Made by a program: the position numbers and the translations under genes | Origin: Bacteroidales bacterium | Lineage (GTDB): Bacteria > Bacteroidota > Bacteroidia > Bacteroidales > G3-4614 | DNA length: 64,000 nucleotides | Direction of reading: 5' to 3' | Assembly: GCA_017559955.1 (NCBI GenBank) | Contig: JAFYPQ010000020.1 | Coordinates: 1 to 64,000 of the forward strand | In this document: piece after piece, positions 27,476 through 36,268 of the stretch | Layout of the letters: every line of letters starts with the position of its first letter | How positions within the stretch are numbered: position 1 is the first letter of the stretch | Notes under the pieces: model-generated | Seen by the model: the letters and a program-made list of their open reading frames with translations, nothing else | Told to the model about the DNA's origin: nothing | Database searches by the model: none

Positions 27476-28012
27476 ATGCGTATAATAAGCGGTAAATACG
27501 GGAAAAGGAGATTTGACGTACCATCAAATATTAAAGCACGGCCGACAACCGATTTTGCACGTGAGAATATTTTCAACGTACTCTCTAATAATATTGACTT
27601 TGAAGGATTGAAGGCTCTTGACCTTTTTGCAGGAACCGGAGCCGTAAGTTTTGAGTTTGCATCTCGTGGGTGCAGCAGAGTTGTTTCAGTTGAAAACTAC
27701 CCTGTACAATTTAAATTCATCAAAAAAGTTGCAGAGACTTTAGGTGCAAATGAAATTGAAGTTATAAGAGGTGATGTTTTCAGATATATACCATCTTGCT
27801 CCGAAAAATTCGACATAATATTTGCCGATCCTCCATATGATATGAAAAACTTCGAGGCAATACCATCATTGGTTATCGATAATGATATACTTAACGATGG
27901 TGGCATTTTTATAATGGAGCATCCAAGAAATTTTAATTTTTCTACTCTTCCATACTTCTCGGAGCATAGAGTGTATGGGAGCGTAAATTTCTCGATATTT
28001 ATAAAGGAGTAA
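27476..28012 (+). CDS. rsmD: 16S rRNA (guanine(966)-N(2))-methyltransferase
   Basis: 178 residues. The S-adenosylmethionine site is ALDLFAGTGAVSFEFASRG, and the N2-guanine methyltransferase signature DPPY is in IIFADPPYDMKNF. The N-terminus MRIISGKYGKRRF-x-(V)P is typical of RsmD, as is RPTTDFARENIFNVL. It methylates G966 of 16S rRNA during 30S assembly. It is divergent from the helicase gene and convergent with the B3/B4 gene, 11 bases away. Confidence 0.94.
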   Translation: MRIISGKYGKRRFDVPSNIKARPTTDFARENIFNVLSNNIDFEGLKALDLFAGTGAVSFEFASRGCSRVVSVENYPVQFKFIKKVAETLGANEIEVIRGDVFRYIPSCSEKFDIIFADPPYDMKNFEAIPSLVIDNDILNDGGIFIMEHPRNFNFSTLPYFSEHRVYGSVNFSIFIKE

Positions 28013-28023
28013 TTTTTTATTTT

Positions 28024-28698
28024 TTACTCATCTGCCTTATATATTGCCGATTGCAGTTCTTCTGCATCGGCATATTTTTTTAGCAGCTCTATGGTAAAAT
28101 CTATTGTTTCCTGCAATCCTTCCAATCCTGAATATCCATTTATTATAATAAGGATATTCTTTGTGTCATCTGATATTGATGTACGAATTTCATCACTTGT
28201 AGGTGTGCCTATTCCTCCAATTTCATCACGATAGAGAGGCAGACCTTCAATATTAAGCACTCCTCGTCCTATACCTTCAAATTTCTCATCTTGGCATCCC
28301 ACTCCCAGAGTCGGTATTCCAAGTATCTTATCCCTATCGAAACCTCCTATTGAATATCCAGTTTTTAAAGATACCAAGTTTATCAAATCGACAAGCGTTG
28401 ATATTTTATATAACGAGTTCCCGTTTATTATTCGACGCATTAGAGCTTCGGCAGATGGGCGGTAACGATTTGGGTCTTTACCTGCAATTTTATATGCTTT
28501 TCGAGTCGCATCTATTGTTGGTAATAATTTAATATCGGCGACACTATATCTGTCTCGTACCGTCTGTGCCAAGTCATCTATCTCCTGCCATAAAGAGATA
28601 TTATAGTCGCTATTCTTTACCTTTGCACTTATAACTCCTGCACAATATGAAGAGAATAACGATTTAGCCAAATCCGATATTTCAACTCTACAATCCAT
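28024..28698 (-). CDS. B3/B4 domain protein (PheRS beta-like tRNA-binding domain)
   Basis: 224 residues formed by one B3/B4 domain like that of phenylalanyl-tRNA synthetase beta (for example GIPTLGVGCQDEKFEGIGRG, and RPSAEALMRRIINGNSLYKI). In PheRS this domain edits mischarged tRNA. The standalone proteins are suspected of hydrolysing misacylated tRNA or free aminoacyl esters, but that is inference. It follows gldH by 4 bases and is the last gene of the rny-ricT-gldH operon. Confidence 0.85.
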   Translation of the reverse strand: MDCRVEISDLAKSLFSSYCAGVISAKVKNSDYNISLWQEIDDLAQTVRDRYSVADIKLLPTIDATRKAYKIAGKDPNRYRPSAEALMRRIINGNSLYKISTLVDLINLVSLKTGYSIGGFDRDKILGIPTLGVGCQDEKFEGIGRGVLNIEGLPLYRDEIGGIGTPTSDEIRTSISDDTKNILIIINGYSGLEGLQETIDFTIELLKKYADAEELQSAIYKADE

Positions 28699-28702
28699 AA
28701 CT

Positions 28703-29194
28703 CTACTCTACTTCTACTGCTCTTTCCACTCGAACTCCAACTTTCTCAATACCCTGTATAGGATTATCTCGCATTCCTTGTTTTATTCTTATTTCATAAA
28801 CGCCTTCTGTAGGAAAAGCATAATGCTTTTTATACCACTCTCTCTGCTGATACAACGAACCCCATCCATCTCCTTTCCATTGTCCAAACTCATCTGCCAA
28901 AACAATATTTAAAGTATCTGAGAATATACAATTTTCTGTACTGTCATTTGCCGATACGAAGAGGTATATATTACTATACGGATAACTATTGTTATAAGCA
29001 AGCTCTATATCTATGTTGCACTTCCCTGTTAACGAATCGACCACTACTGTATAATTCAATATAGAGTCTCTTTCCCAACCCGAATACGGAAGTGATTGGT
29101 ATGTATGCGTAATTGTTGATTGAGTACAAGAGTAACATAGCAACACCATTAGTGTTGCTATGCCTATTTTTGCAATTTTATTCTTTATTTGCAT
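28703..29194 (-). CDS. gldH: Gliding motility/T9SS lipoprotein GldH
   Basis: 163 residues from the ATG at 29194 (MQIKNKIAKIGIATLMVLLC), with the lipid-anchored Cys in CYSCTQ. The body (GWERDSILNYTVVVDSLTGKCNIDIELAYNNSYPYSNIYLF, ending EGVYEIRIKQGMRDNPIQGIEKVGVRV; cut here for brevity) fits GldH. GldH is required for gliding in Flavobacterium and is kept in non-gliding Bacteroidales with T9SS. Longer starts at 29212 or 29281 overlap ricT further and spoil the signal peptide. Even the chosen start overlaps the end of ricT by 17 bases. No other gld genes are in the window. Confidence 0.88.
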   Translation of the reverse strand: MQIKNKIAKIGIATLMVLLCYSCTQSTITHTYQSLPYSGWERDSILNYTVVVDSLTGKCNIDIELAYNNSYPYSNIYLFVSANDSTENCIFSDTLNIVLADEFGQWKGDGWGSLYQQREWYKKHYAFPTEGVYEIRIKQGMRDNPIQGIEKVGVRVERAVEVE

Positions 29195-30341
29195 TTTTAC
29201 CTTTTTCTCCATTTGAGTTTCTGTTCCCTTTACGGAATTTACCTCCTTTATTATGAGATTTCTTTTTAACACCTTTATCAAAACGAGTTAAACTATCTTG
29301 CCCTACCACATCGGTAAACTCTTTAACTTCGGCTCTTGCTGACGGCTTAACATTTAAAGCTTCGGGTTTATTTCCTCGCTTATTCATCGATATTACTTCG
29401 AATGCTCGAGATGCAGATATTGTTACCAAATTTGCAGGGAACTCTTTACTTGTAGAGTAGGTTATCTCCCGTTTGAAGATGTCAGTCTTAAAGTGATAGT
29501 AATCTCCATCTATTGTTTGCAACACTATCTCTCTCGATGGCATCTTTTTGGTTCCCTCAACATAGGCATCAATCTCATAATTTATACAACATTTAAGTTT
29601 TGCACATTGTCCTGCCAGTTTTTGAGGATTAAGAGATATATCTTGATAGCGTGCAGCACTTGTTGATACCGAGATAAAACTTGACATCCATGCCGAACAG
29701 CATAGTTGACGTCCACAAGGTCCTATTCCACCGATACGTCCTGCCTCTTGGCGAGCACCTATCTGCTTCATCTCTATTCTGACCTTGAATGCCTCTGCCA
29801 AAACTTTGATAAGTTGGCGAAAGTCAACTCTGTCATCTGCAATATAATAGAAAATTGCCTTCGCTCCATCTCCCTGATACTCAACATCACCTATCTTCAT
29901 ATTCAGGTTCAAATCTTCAGCTATTTTTCTCGCTCGAAGCATTGTTGAGTGTTCTAACGATTTCGCCTCTTGCCACTTTTGTATATCGGCCTCTTTCGCT
30001 TTTCGATACACACGTTTTATCTCTTGATCGCTTTTAAAGCCTACCTTCTTCATTTGGCAAATAACCAATGGTCCGGTAAGAGTTACCTCTCCTATATCGT
30101 GGCCGGGAGCACTCTCCACAGCAACAATATCTCCCTTAGAGAGATCGAGGTTTAACGAATTCAAATAATAACCTTTACGTGTATTTTTAAATTGGACTTC
30201 GACTAAATTACATTGTTTCGACCCTACCGCCGGAACATCTGCCAACCAATCGAATGTCTCTAATTTATTTCGGCCATATCTTTTATTGCTGACAACAGGA
30301 GTCTCGTTATCTTTTATGTTATTTTCCTGATTGTTGTCCAT
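29178..30341 (-). CDS. ricT: PSP1-domain regulator RicT (YaaT family)
   Basis: 387 residues. The PSP1 C-terminal domain spans about 105-200. A cysteine cluster follows: C209, C214, C215, C246, C251 and C252 (GPCGRQLCCSAWM, GQCAKLKCC), the positions that ligate iron-sulfur clusters in the Bacillus Ric complex. The C-terminal tail is very basic (KKKSHNKGGKFRKGNRN), suggesting RNA contact. In B. subtilis RicT with RicA and RicF assists RNase Y. Here ricT starts 23 bases after the rny stop, which supports the same link in Bacteroidales. RicA and RicF are not encoded here. Confidence 0.9.
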   Translation of the reverse strand: MDNNQENNIKDNETPVVSNKRYGRNKLETFDWLADVPAVGSKQCNLVEVQFKNTRKGYYLNSLNLDLSKGDIVAVESAPGHDIGEVTLTGPLVICQMKKVGFKSDQEIKRVYRKAKEADIQKWQEAKSLEHSTMLRARKIAEDLNLNMKIGDVEYQGDGAKAIFYYIADDRVDFRQLIKVLAEAFKVRIEMKQIGARQEAGRIGGIGPCGRQLCCSAWMSSFISVSTSAARYQDISLNPQKLAGQCAKLKCCINYEIDAYVEGTKKMPSREIVLQTIDGDYYHFKTDIFKREITYSTSKEFPANLVTISASRAFEVISMNKRGNKPEALNVKPSARAEVKEFTDVVGQDSLTRFDKGVKKKSHNKGGKFRKGNRNSNGEKGKNANKE

Positions 30342-30364
30342 AAAAAGAGTCTGTAATTAATTGA

Positions 30365-31903
30365 TTACTTTGCGTAACTTACTGCTCTGGTTTCACGAAT
30401 TACAGTAATCTTAACTTGTCCGGGATATGTCATCTCATCTTGTATGCGTTTTGCTATCTCAACAGATAAGTTTTCTGTTTCAACATCATTTATCTTATCG
30501 GCACCAACCACTACACGTAACTCACGTCCTGCTTGAATTGCATATGTTTTTGTTACACCGGGATATGACAACGCCAATTGTTCTAAATCGTTTAGACGTT
30601 TTATGTACGCCTCAACTATCTCACGACGTGCTCCGGGACGTGCTCCAGAAATAGCATCACATACTTGAACTATCGGTGCCAATAACGATGTCATCTCTAT
30701 CTCATCGTGATGTGCTCCAACTGCATTACAAATATCGGGGGTCTCTTTATATTTTTCAAGAAGTTTCATTCCCAATAATGCATGTGGCAACTCGGGTTCA
30801 TCATCAGGCACTTTTCCTATATCATGCAAAAGACCTGCTCGTTTGGCTTTTTTAGGATTTAAACCTAACTCACTTGCCATTACAGCACATAGATTTGCTG
30901 TTTCTCGAGAGTGTTGCAATAGGTTTTGTCCGTAAGAAGAACGATACTTCATTTTTCCGACCATTCTTATCAACTCAGGATGCAATCCATGAATTCCCAA
31001 ATCTATTGCTGTTCGTTTTCCTGTTTCGATTATTTCGTCCTCAATCTGTTTGCGAACTTTGGCTACCACCTCTTCAATTCGTGCAGGATGGATACGTCCG
31101 TCTGTTACTAATTGATGAAGAGCCAATCGTGCTATCTCTCTACGAACGGGGTCAAATCCTGACAATACGATAGCCTCAGGAGTATCATCAACAATTATCT
31201 CTATTCCTGTTGCTGCCTCCAATGCTCTGATATTACGACCTTCTCTACCAATAATTCTTCCCTTCATCTCATCTGACTCAATATGGAAGACTGTTACCGC
31301 ATTTTCGATTGTAGTTTCGGTTGCCACTCTTTGTATTGTTTGAATAACAATTCGTTTCGCCTCTTTATTTGCAGTAAGTTTTGCCTCATCCATTATATCG
31401 TTTATGTATGAAGCTGCTTGCGTTTTTGCCTCGTCTTTCAGAGTCTCAACCAAACGATCTTTTGCTTCTTCAGCCGATAAGCCCGATAGTTTCTCTAATT
31501 TTTCTACCTGAGCTTTATAAACCTTTTCTATCTCAACTTTTTTCTTCTCAACTTTATCTAATTGAGACTCCAAGTTTACTTTTTGTTGCTCAACTTCGCC
31601 TTTTTTCCTTTGCAACTCTTGTTGTTGTTGATTAAGTTGCGACTCACGTTGTTGTGCTTTCGATTCAGCCGATTGAAGTTTTGAGTAACGAGCATTTATT
31701 TGTTGCTCCATCTCCGACTTCATTTGAATACATTTCTCTTTGGTTTCAAGCATCTTTGAACGCTTCATTGACTCTGCCTCTTTTCGAGCATCCTCCAAGA
31801 TATTCTTGGTTTTTGTGCGTAGGAAAACCTTTGTTATCAGCAGCATTAACACTGCCCCCACAACTACTCCTGCCGCTGCCATTATAATAATACTACTTTC
31901 CAT
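30365..31903 (-). CDS. rny: Ribonuclease Y
   Basis: 512 residues from the ATG at 31903. An N-terminal membrane helix ([19 protein letters not shown]) is followed by a long coiled coil rich in Glu/Gln/Lys to about residue 160. Then come a KH domain ([19 protein letters not shown]) and an HD domain with [20 protein letters not shown]. RNase Y is a membrane-attached endonuclease that starts mRNA decay. An in-frame ATG at 31939 falls inside a terminator-like stem and is rejected. That stem and its T run end 24 bases before the start codon, leaving no room for a promoter in between, so rny must be read from the zapA promoter or from one further upstream. Confidence 0.95.
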   Translation of the reverse strand: MESSIIIMAAAGVVVGAVLMLLITKVFLRTKTKNILEDARKEAESMKRSKMLETKEKCIQMKSEMEQQINARYSKLQSAESKAQQRESQLNQQQQELQRKKGEVEQQKVNLESQLDKVEKKKVEIEKVYKAQVEKLEKLSGLSAEEAKDRLVETLKDEAKTQAASYINDIMDEAKLTANKEAKRIVIQTIQRVATETTIENAVTVFHIESDEMKGRIIGREGRNIRALEAATGIEIIVDDTPEAIVLSGFDPVRREIARLALHQLVTDGRIHPARIEEVVAKVRKQIEDEIIETGKRTAIDLGIHGLHPELIRMVGKMKYRSSYGQNLLQHSRETANLCAVMASELGLNPKKAKRAGLLHDIGKVPDDEPELPHALLGMKLLEKYKETPDICNAVGAHHDEIEMTSLLAPIVQVCDAISGARPGARREIVEAYIKRLNDLEQLALSYPGVTKTYAIQAGRELRVVVGADKINDVETENLSVEIAKRIQDEMTYPGQVKITVIRETRAVSYAK

Positions 31904-31927
31904 TATTATTTTTTTAAAATTGTTAAT

Positions 31928-31974
31928 AAAAAAACGCACTACCTGCCGACAATCTCTTGCCTCAGTGTAGTGCG
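31928..31974 (-). terminator. Attenuator-like hairpin between zapA and rny
   Basis: On the minus strand, CGCACTAC pairs with GTAGTGCG (31974-31967 with 31942-31935). CTG/CAG and GGCAA/TTGTC continue the stem to a GAGA tetraloop of GNRA type. A run of seven T follows (31934-31928). It has all the parts of an intrinsic terminator but sits 24 bases before the rny start codon, inside a same-strand gene series. Confidence 0.85.
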
Positions 31975-32002
31975 GTATATGTTTGTTTTTTTACGTTTAG
32001 TA

Positions 32003-32290
32003 TTACTCTTGAGAAGATATGATATTCTCTATATCTTCACAGATTTCTGCTATAGCCTTCATATCTTGCGAATGTGCTTCGTTCAAAACCTGAAGACGCA
32101 ACGACATATAAAATGCCGCTTGTGCCACTATATACGATTCATCTGCATCGGGAGCTCGGCGTGTGTACTCCTCAATTTTTTTACTTAATTGATCGGCCGC
32201 CTTGCGATATATCTCTTCGTCCTTTCGTGGTACGGTTAACGAAAATCGCTTCCCTGCAATTGTTATTGTTATACGTAATGTCTCTACCAT
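32003..32290 (-). CDS. zapA: Cell division protein ZapA
   Basis: 95 residues, normal for ZapA. The N-terminal part (LRITITIAGKRFSLTVPRKDEEIYRKAA) is the ZapA beta hairpin with the family's RxIxVPxxxE-like stretch, followed by a C-terminal coiled coil. ZapA cross-links FtsZ filaments at the division ring. It starts 12 bases after the small coiled-coil gene and precedes the hairpin before rny. Confidence 0.92.
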   Translation of the reverse strand: MVETLRITITIAGKRFSLTVPRKDEEIYRKAADQLSKKIEEYTRRAPDADESYIVAQAAFYMSLRLQVLNEAHSQDMKAIAEICEDIENIISSQE

Positions 32291-32302
32291 AGCATCTAAA
32301 AA

Positions 32303-32620
32303 CTATTCGTTAAGTAATAAGATGCATTTGTCTATTTCCCGCACTAACCTGTTTACTCTCAATCTGGCACTCTTTATGTCGCCCTCTTCTGCGACAATGC
32401 CACGAGCTGCGATTAGCCTTTGTTGTTCGGCTTTTATATCATTCAACTGAGTTTTTGATTGAGACATCTCTTTTTTAAGAGACTCTACTTCAGCTTTTAA
32501 TTCCTCTACTTGTGCCTCAGCAATAGCTTTCGCTTCAACTGCTTGACGATAGTTCTCCTTCAATAGCATTATGCTATTTCGCAATCGTTCTACAATATTA
32601 GCTTTTCTATCTTCTGACAT
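32303..32620 (-). CDS. Small coiled-coil protein, possible ZapB-like division partner
   Basis: 105 residues, almost all coiled coil from about 15 to 75 (NYRQAVEAKAIAEAQVEELK), with a conserved-looking tail SARLRVNRLVREIDKCILLLNE. No catalytic motif. It is the first gene of the zapA transcript, with a full promoter 20 bases upstream. Its size, coiled coil and place next to zapA suggest a ZapB-like role, but sequence identity with ZapB is not evident. Treat the function as a hypothesis. Confidence 0.7.
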   Translation of the reverse strand: MSEDRKANIVERLRNSIMLLKENYRQAVEAKAIAEAQVEELKAEVESLKKEMSQSKTQLNDIKAEQQRLIAARGIVAEEGDIKSARLRVNRLVREIDKCILLLNE

Positions 32621-32639
32621 AATTTACCAAATAACTACA

Positions 32640-32669
32640 CAAATATAGTATTTAAATTATAACCTCCAA
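32640..32669 (-). promoter_or_regulatory. Promoter of the zapA operon
   Basis: Minus strand: TTG (32667-32669), 19 bases, TATATTTG (32640-32647), an exact consensus match. It is the only two-box promoter found for the coiled-coil, zapA, rny, ricT, gldH, B3/B4 series. Confidence 0.7.
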
Positions 32670-32699
32670 AATTTAAATGTAATATTTTTAGATTATATA

Positions 32700-34628
32700 C
32701 TATTTATCTATTCCTTTATTAAGAAATTCGACAAACTTCTCTACATCCTCGTCATATCCATATGGAGATGCCAAGGGTCGTCCTTCTGGCGACAAAAGAA
32801 TATAATATGGTTGTGCATTTGCTCCAAATTTGTATCGTTGCAAATAGCTCCATTTATCACCATAAGTTTTTAATGTTACCTCTCTGCCATTCTCTTCTAC
32901 CACCATAGGACTTGGCAAATATGTTTTATCGTCAACATAAAGGGTTACCATTACATACTCACTATCTAAAATATCACGCACCTTATCTTCAACAAAGACA
33001 GACGATTCCATCTTTCTACAATTTACACATCCGTATCCTGTAAAATCGACAAACAATGGTTTGTTTTGTTCCTTAGCATAAGCTTTTGCTTTGTCATAAT
33101 CGTCAAAGACAATCTCTTTGTTTTGCTGAGAGAGATTAAATGTTTGTGTACTCATTGGTGGTGCAAATGCCGATATTGCTTTTAATGGAGCCCCCCACAA
33201 ACCAGGCAACATATACAACGAAAATGCGAGAGGTATTATAGCCAAGAACAATCGAGTTACCGAAAGATGTGCAGGTTTAGTATCATACTTAAATTGTATT
33301 ACTCCTAAAAGATATAACCCTAAAAGGAAAAATATCACTATCCACAACACCAAAAATGTTTCTCGAGGTAATATCCCCCAACCGTAAGCCAAATCGGCTA
33401 CCGACAAGAATTTCAATGCCAAAGCCAACTCAATAAATGCCAATACAACTTTTATGGTATTAAGCCAGCTGCCCGACTTAGGCAAAGATTTTATCAAAGT
33501 CGGGAATATGGCGAATAAAGCGAATGGTATTGCCAATGCCAATGAAAAGCCGAACATTCCTATCGTGGGGCCTACACTTACACCCGAAGATGCTGCCTCA
33601 ACCAACAATGTTCCGATTATAGGTCCTGTACACGAGAACGAAACCAATGCAAGGGTAAATGCCATAAGAAGAATACTCACAAAGCCCGTTGTTGCATCGG
33701 CTTTAGCATCTATTTTTGTTGTCCACGACGCAGGCAAAGTCAGATTGAATGCCCCAAAAAACGATGCAGCAAAAAAGAGTAAAAGGATAAAGAAGAATAT
33801 ATTAAACCATGCATTAGTTGACATATCGTTCAATGCACTTGCTCCAAAGAGTGTTGTTACAAGTAATCCCAAAACCAAATATATTATAATAATAGATAGC
33901 CCATATGTTACTGCCTTCGCTATGGCTTTCTTACGAGTTTCAGTATGTTTTAAGAAGAAACTTACAGTCATAGGTATCATAGGCCATACACAGGGTGTCA
34001 AAAGAGCCAACAAGCCTCCTATAAAACTCGCTATAAATATATATAGTAAAGAATTACCTTCCTCCGGCTCATCACTGAAACTCTGCAACTCATCTACCAT
34101 TGGTGTCCATTGTGGAAGATAAGAAGGCTCTGTTGATAATTGTTTGTAAGCATAGGGGAGTAACTCTTTTTTAGTTTGCGATGATTTAAATTCGAAAGCA
34201 ACAGATGCTGGAGGAGCACAAATTCCGTCGGCATCGTTACAAGCCATATATCTCAGATTTCCTTCAATTACATAATTTGCAGATAGAATTTTAATACGTT
34301 GCTTAAAAACAATATCTTCCTTGTACTTTCCTACATTCATCGAAAAGGCTTCGAGATACTCTTCTACTGCTGAACGTTCAGCAACAAAATCGCCATCAAC
34401 CTCTGCATTCTCAAGAGTTGTATAAGTTACCGAAGTAGCAACTGGCCCCCCTTGCGGTAATATATTTGAATATATATTCCAGCCTTCTTCTATCGTTGCT
34501 TTATAGCTTATTTCAAGCGTATTATCATCTTTTTTATTTTCTGTTATACTCCATTGTACAGGATCGTGTATTTGTGCAGATAATTGCATTGACACTAATA
34601 AAAAGAGTAGCAATATTTTAATTCTCAT
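32700..34628 (-). CDS. dsbD: Thiol:disulfide interchange protein DsbD
   Basis: 642 residues in the DsbD order. A signal peptide (ILLLFLLVSMQLSAQ) leads into the N-terminal periplasmic domain with its redox Cys pair (ACNDADGICAPP). The membrane domain has about eight helices and the electron-carrying cysteines LTPCVWPM and FSCTGPIIG. The C-terminal thioredoxin-like domain has GYGCVNCRKME. It carries electrons from cytoplasmic thioredoxin to the periplasm. TrxA (5417) and the exported thioredoxin (24027) are natural partners. A TATCTTCG box lies upstream at 34652-34659 on the minus strand. Confidence 0.94.
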   Translation of the reverse strand: MRIKILLLFLLVSMQLSAQIHDPVQWSITENKKDDNTLEISYKATIEEGWNIYSNILPQGGPVATSVTYTTLENAEVDGDFVAERSAVEEYLEAFSMNVGKYKEDIVFKQRIKILSANYVIEGNLRYMACNDADGICAPPASVAFEFKSSQTKKELLPYAYKQLSTEPSYLPQWTPMVDELQSFSDEPEEGNSLLYIFIASFIGGLLALLTPCVWPMIPMTVSFFLKHTETRKKAIAKAVTYGLSIIIIYLVLGLLVTTLFGASALNDMSTNAWFNIFFFILLLFFAASFFGAFNLTLPASWTTKIDAKADATTGFVSILLMAFTLALVSFSCTGPIIGTLLVEAASSGVSVGPTIGMFGFSLALAIPFALFAIFPTLIKSLPKSGSWLNTIKVVLAFIELALALKFLSVADLAYGWGILPRETFLVLWIVIFFLLGLYLLGVIQFKYDTKPAHLSVTRLFLAIIPLAFSLYMLPGLWGAPLKAISAFAPPMSTQTFNLSQQNKEIVFDDYDKAKAYAKEQNKPLFVDFTGYGCVNCRKMESSVFVEDKVRDILDSEYVMVTLYVDDKTYLPSPMVVEENGREVTLKTYGDKWSYLQRYKFGANAQPYYILLSPEGRPLASPYGYDEDVEKFVEFLNKGIDK

Positions 34629-34860
34629 AGCTTACATTTTTATATACTATGCGAAGATAAGAATTTTATCTCTGTTTTGTTAAAGGTTTTATATATTTTA
34701 ACCTAATATTTTAAACTTCTTGATACTTTGACTCTTTTTTAACAAGAAAACAGACAAGCAATGAAGTATTTTTATTTATAGAAGGGCATTATAAGAGAAC
34801 TATAATAAATAAGAGATCACTATAAATAGAAATAATTATATTAATTGTCATAATAAAAAA

Positions 34861-34893
34861 TGAGGAGTTAGGACGTTAATTCCTAATTCCTCA
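34861..34893. repeat. AATTAGG-family inverted repeat behind the nqr operon
   Basis: TGAGGAGTTAGGA (34861-34873) pairs with TCCTAATTCCTCA (34881-34893) with one G-T pair and a 7-base loop. Further TTAGG/CCTAA tracts flank the next module up to 34991. Confidence 0.65.
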
Positions 34894-34904
34894 TTTCTAA
34901 TTAA

Positions 34905-34978
34905 GAAACATTCGTTTCGTGATTATGCTCACGTTCGGCAAAATTCAAGTGAACTTGTTTTGCTCTCACTTATTCGCC
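34905..34978 (-). repeat. Dispersed repeat module, copy 3
   Basis: The reverse complement of this segment aligns with 743-816 over its whole length. It can fold through GCAAAACAAGT/ACTTGAATTTTGC, a near-perfect inverted repeat. AATTAGG-type tracts flank it on both sides. Confidence 0.65.
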
Positions 34979-34997
34979 TAATTCCTAATTAACGAGA

Positions 34998-36242
34998 TTA
35001 TCCTCCGAAGTCGTCAAACATCAACATTTCTCGAGGTACTCCAAGATCCCAAAGCATTTTCTTAACAGCGTTTGCCATTGGGCCGGGACCACACATGTAG
35101 TACTCGATATCCTCTGGTGCATCATGAGTTTTTAGATAGTTATCATAAATTACTTGGTGGATAAATCCTGTATAACCTGTCCAATTATCCTCTGGTTGTG
35201 GATCAGACAATGCTATATGGAATGAGAAGTTAGGGAACTCACGCTCTATTGCACGGAAATCTTCTTCGTAGAATATCTCACGACGTGAACGAGCTCCATA
35301 CCAATATGATATTTTACGATCGGTTGTTTTTAATGTATGGAATAGATGCAATAGGTGAGAACGTAATGGAGCCATACCTGCTCCTCCTCCGATATATAAC
35401 ATTTCTCGTTTTGTATCAAGAATGTGGAAATCTCCGTAAGGACCTGATACTGTTACTTTATCGCCAGGTTTACGTGAGAAGATATATGATGAGCATATAC
35501 CGGGATTGATTCCTGCAGCCCATGTTCCTGTTGAACGATCAAATGGAGGAGTTGCAATACGGATGTTCAACATAACGATATTTCCCTCAGCAGGGTGGTT
35601 AGCCATTGAGTATGCACGGTATGTCTCTTCTGTGTTTTTAGAAACAAGTCCCCACATTTTGAATTTGTCCCACTCATCACGGAATTTCTCATCGATATCC
35701 ATATCGGCAAAGTTAGCCTCATATTTAGGTACGTCGATTTGAATGTAGCTACCTGATTTGAAATCAAGTATTTCGCCTTCGGGCAACTTAACAACAAACT
35801 CTTTAATGAATGATGCAACATTGTTATTTGACACAACCTCGCACTCCCATTTCTTAATTCCAAGAACCTCTTGAGGTATTTTTACCTCCATATCGTTTTT
35901 AACTTTCACCTGACAAGCCAAACGATAGTTCTCTTTTATCTGTTTGCGATTGAAGAATCCTACCTCAGTTGGAAGTATTTCGCCTCCGCCCTCTTCTACT
36001 TGACATTTACACATACCGCAGTTTCCTTGTCCTCCACAAGCAGATGGCAAGAATACTTTATCCTCTGCCATCACATTAAGCAAACTTGAACCTGCAGATG
36101 TTACAATCTTTCTCTCTGAATTTATACTTACTGTTACATCGCCCGATTGTACCAATTTTGCTTTGGCAACCAACAATATTGCAACCAAAAGCAAAATTAT
36201 TATCAAGAATATTATAACAGCTGAAAAAATTGTCAACTCCAT
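34998..36242 (-). CDS. nqrF: Na+-translocating NADH:quinone reductase subunit F
   Basis: 414 residues: the NADH-oxidising subunit. An N-terminal membrane helix (IFLIIILLLVAILLV) precedes a [2Fe-2S] ferredoxin domain with C69, C75, C78 and C110. FAD and NADH domains follow (YRAYSMAN, MLYIGGGAGMAPLRSH, EYYMCGPGPM). Electrons enter NQR here. It is the last gene of the nqrABCDEF operon, 26 bases after nqrE. Confidence 0.97.
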   Translation of the reverse strand: MELTIFSAVIIFLIIILLLVAILLVAKAKLVQSGDVTVSINSERKIVTSAGSSLLNVMAEDKVFLPSACGGQGNCGMCKCQVEEGGGEILPTEVGFFNRKQIKENYRLACQVKVKNDMEVKIPQEVLGIKKWECEVVSNNNVASFIKEFVVKLPEGEILDFKSGSYIQIDVPKYEANFADMDIDEKFRDEWDKFKMWGLVSKNTEETYRAYSMANHPAEGNIVMLNIRIATPPFDRSTGTWAAGINPGICSSYIFSRKPGDKVTVSGPYGDFHILDTKREMLYIGGGAGMAPLRSHLLHLFHTLKTTDRKISYWYGARSRREIFYEEDFRAIEREFPNFSFHIALSDPQPEDNWTGYTGFIHQVIYDNYLKTHDAPEDIEYYMCGPGPMANAVKKMLWDLGVPREMLMFDDFGG

Positions 36243-36268
36243 ATGTATAATATTTTATTCGTTCGTTA

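Larger units (their letters stand above)
34629..34997. other. Spacer between nqrF and dsbD with repeats
   Basis: 369 bases. The half nearest dsbD is plain AT-rich DNA in which I see nothing. The half nearest nqrF holds the AATTAGG-family inverted repeat at 34861-34893 and the third copy of the dispersed module at 34905-34978. No conventional T-tailed terminator follows nqrF, so the repeat hairpin may do that job. Confidence 0.6.

Noticed and set aside
31928-31974. 6S RNA or another named small RNA next to zapA
   Set aside because: In some proteobacteria the 6S RNA gene lies beside zapA, but this spacer is under 100 bases, too short for 6S RNA, and the hairpin is fully explained as a terminator or attenuator.
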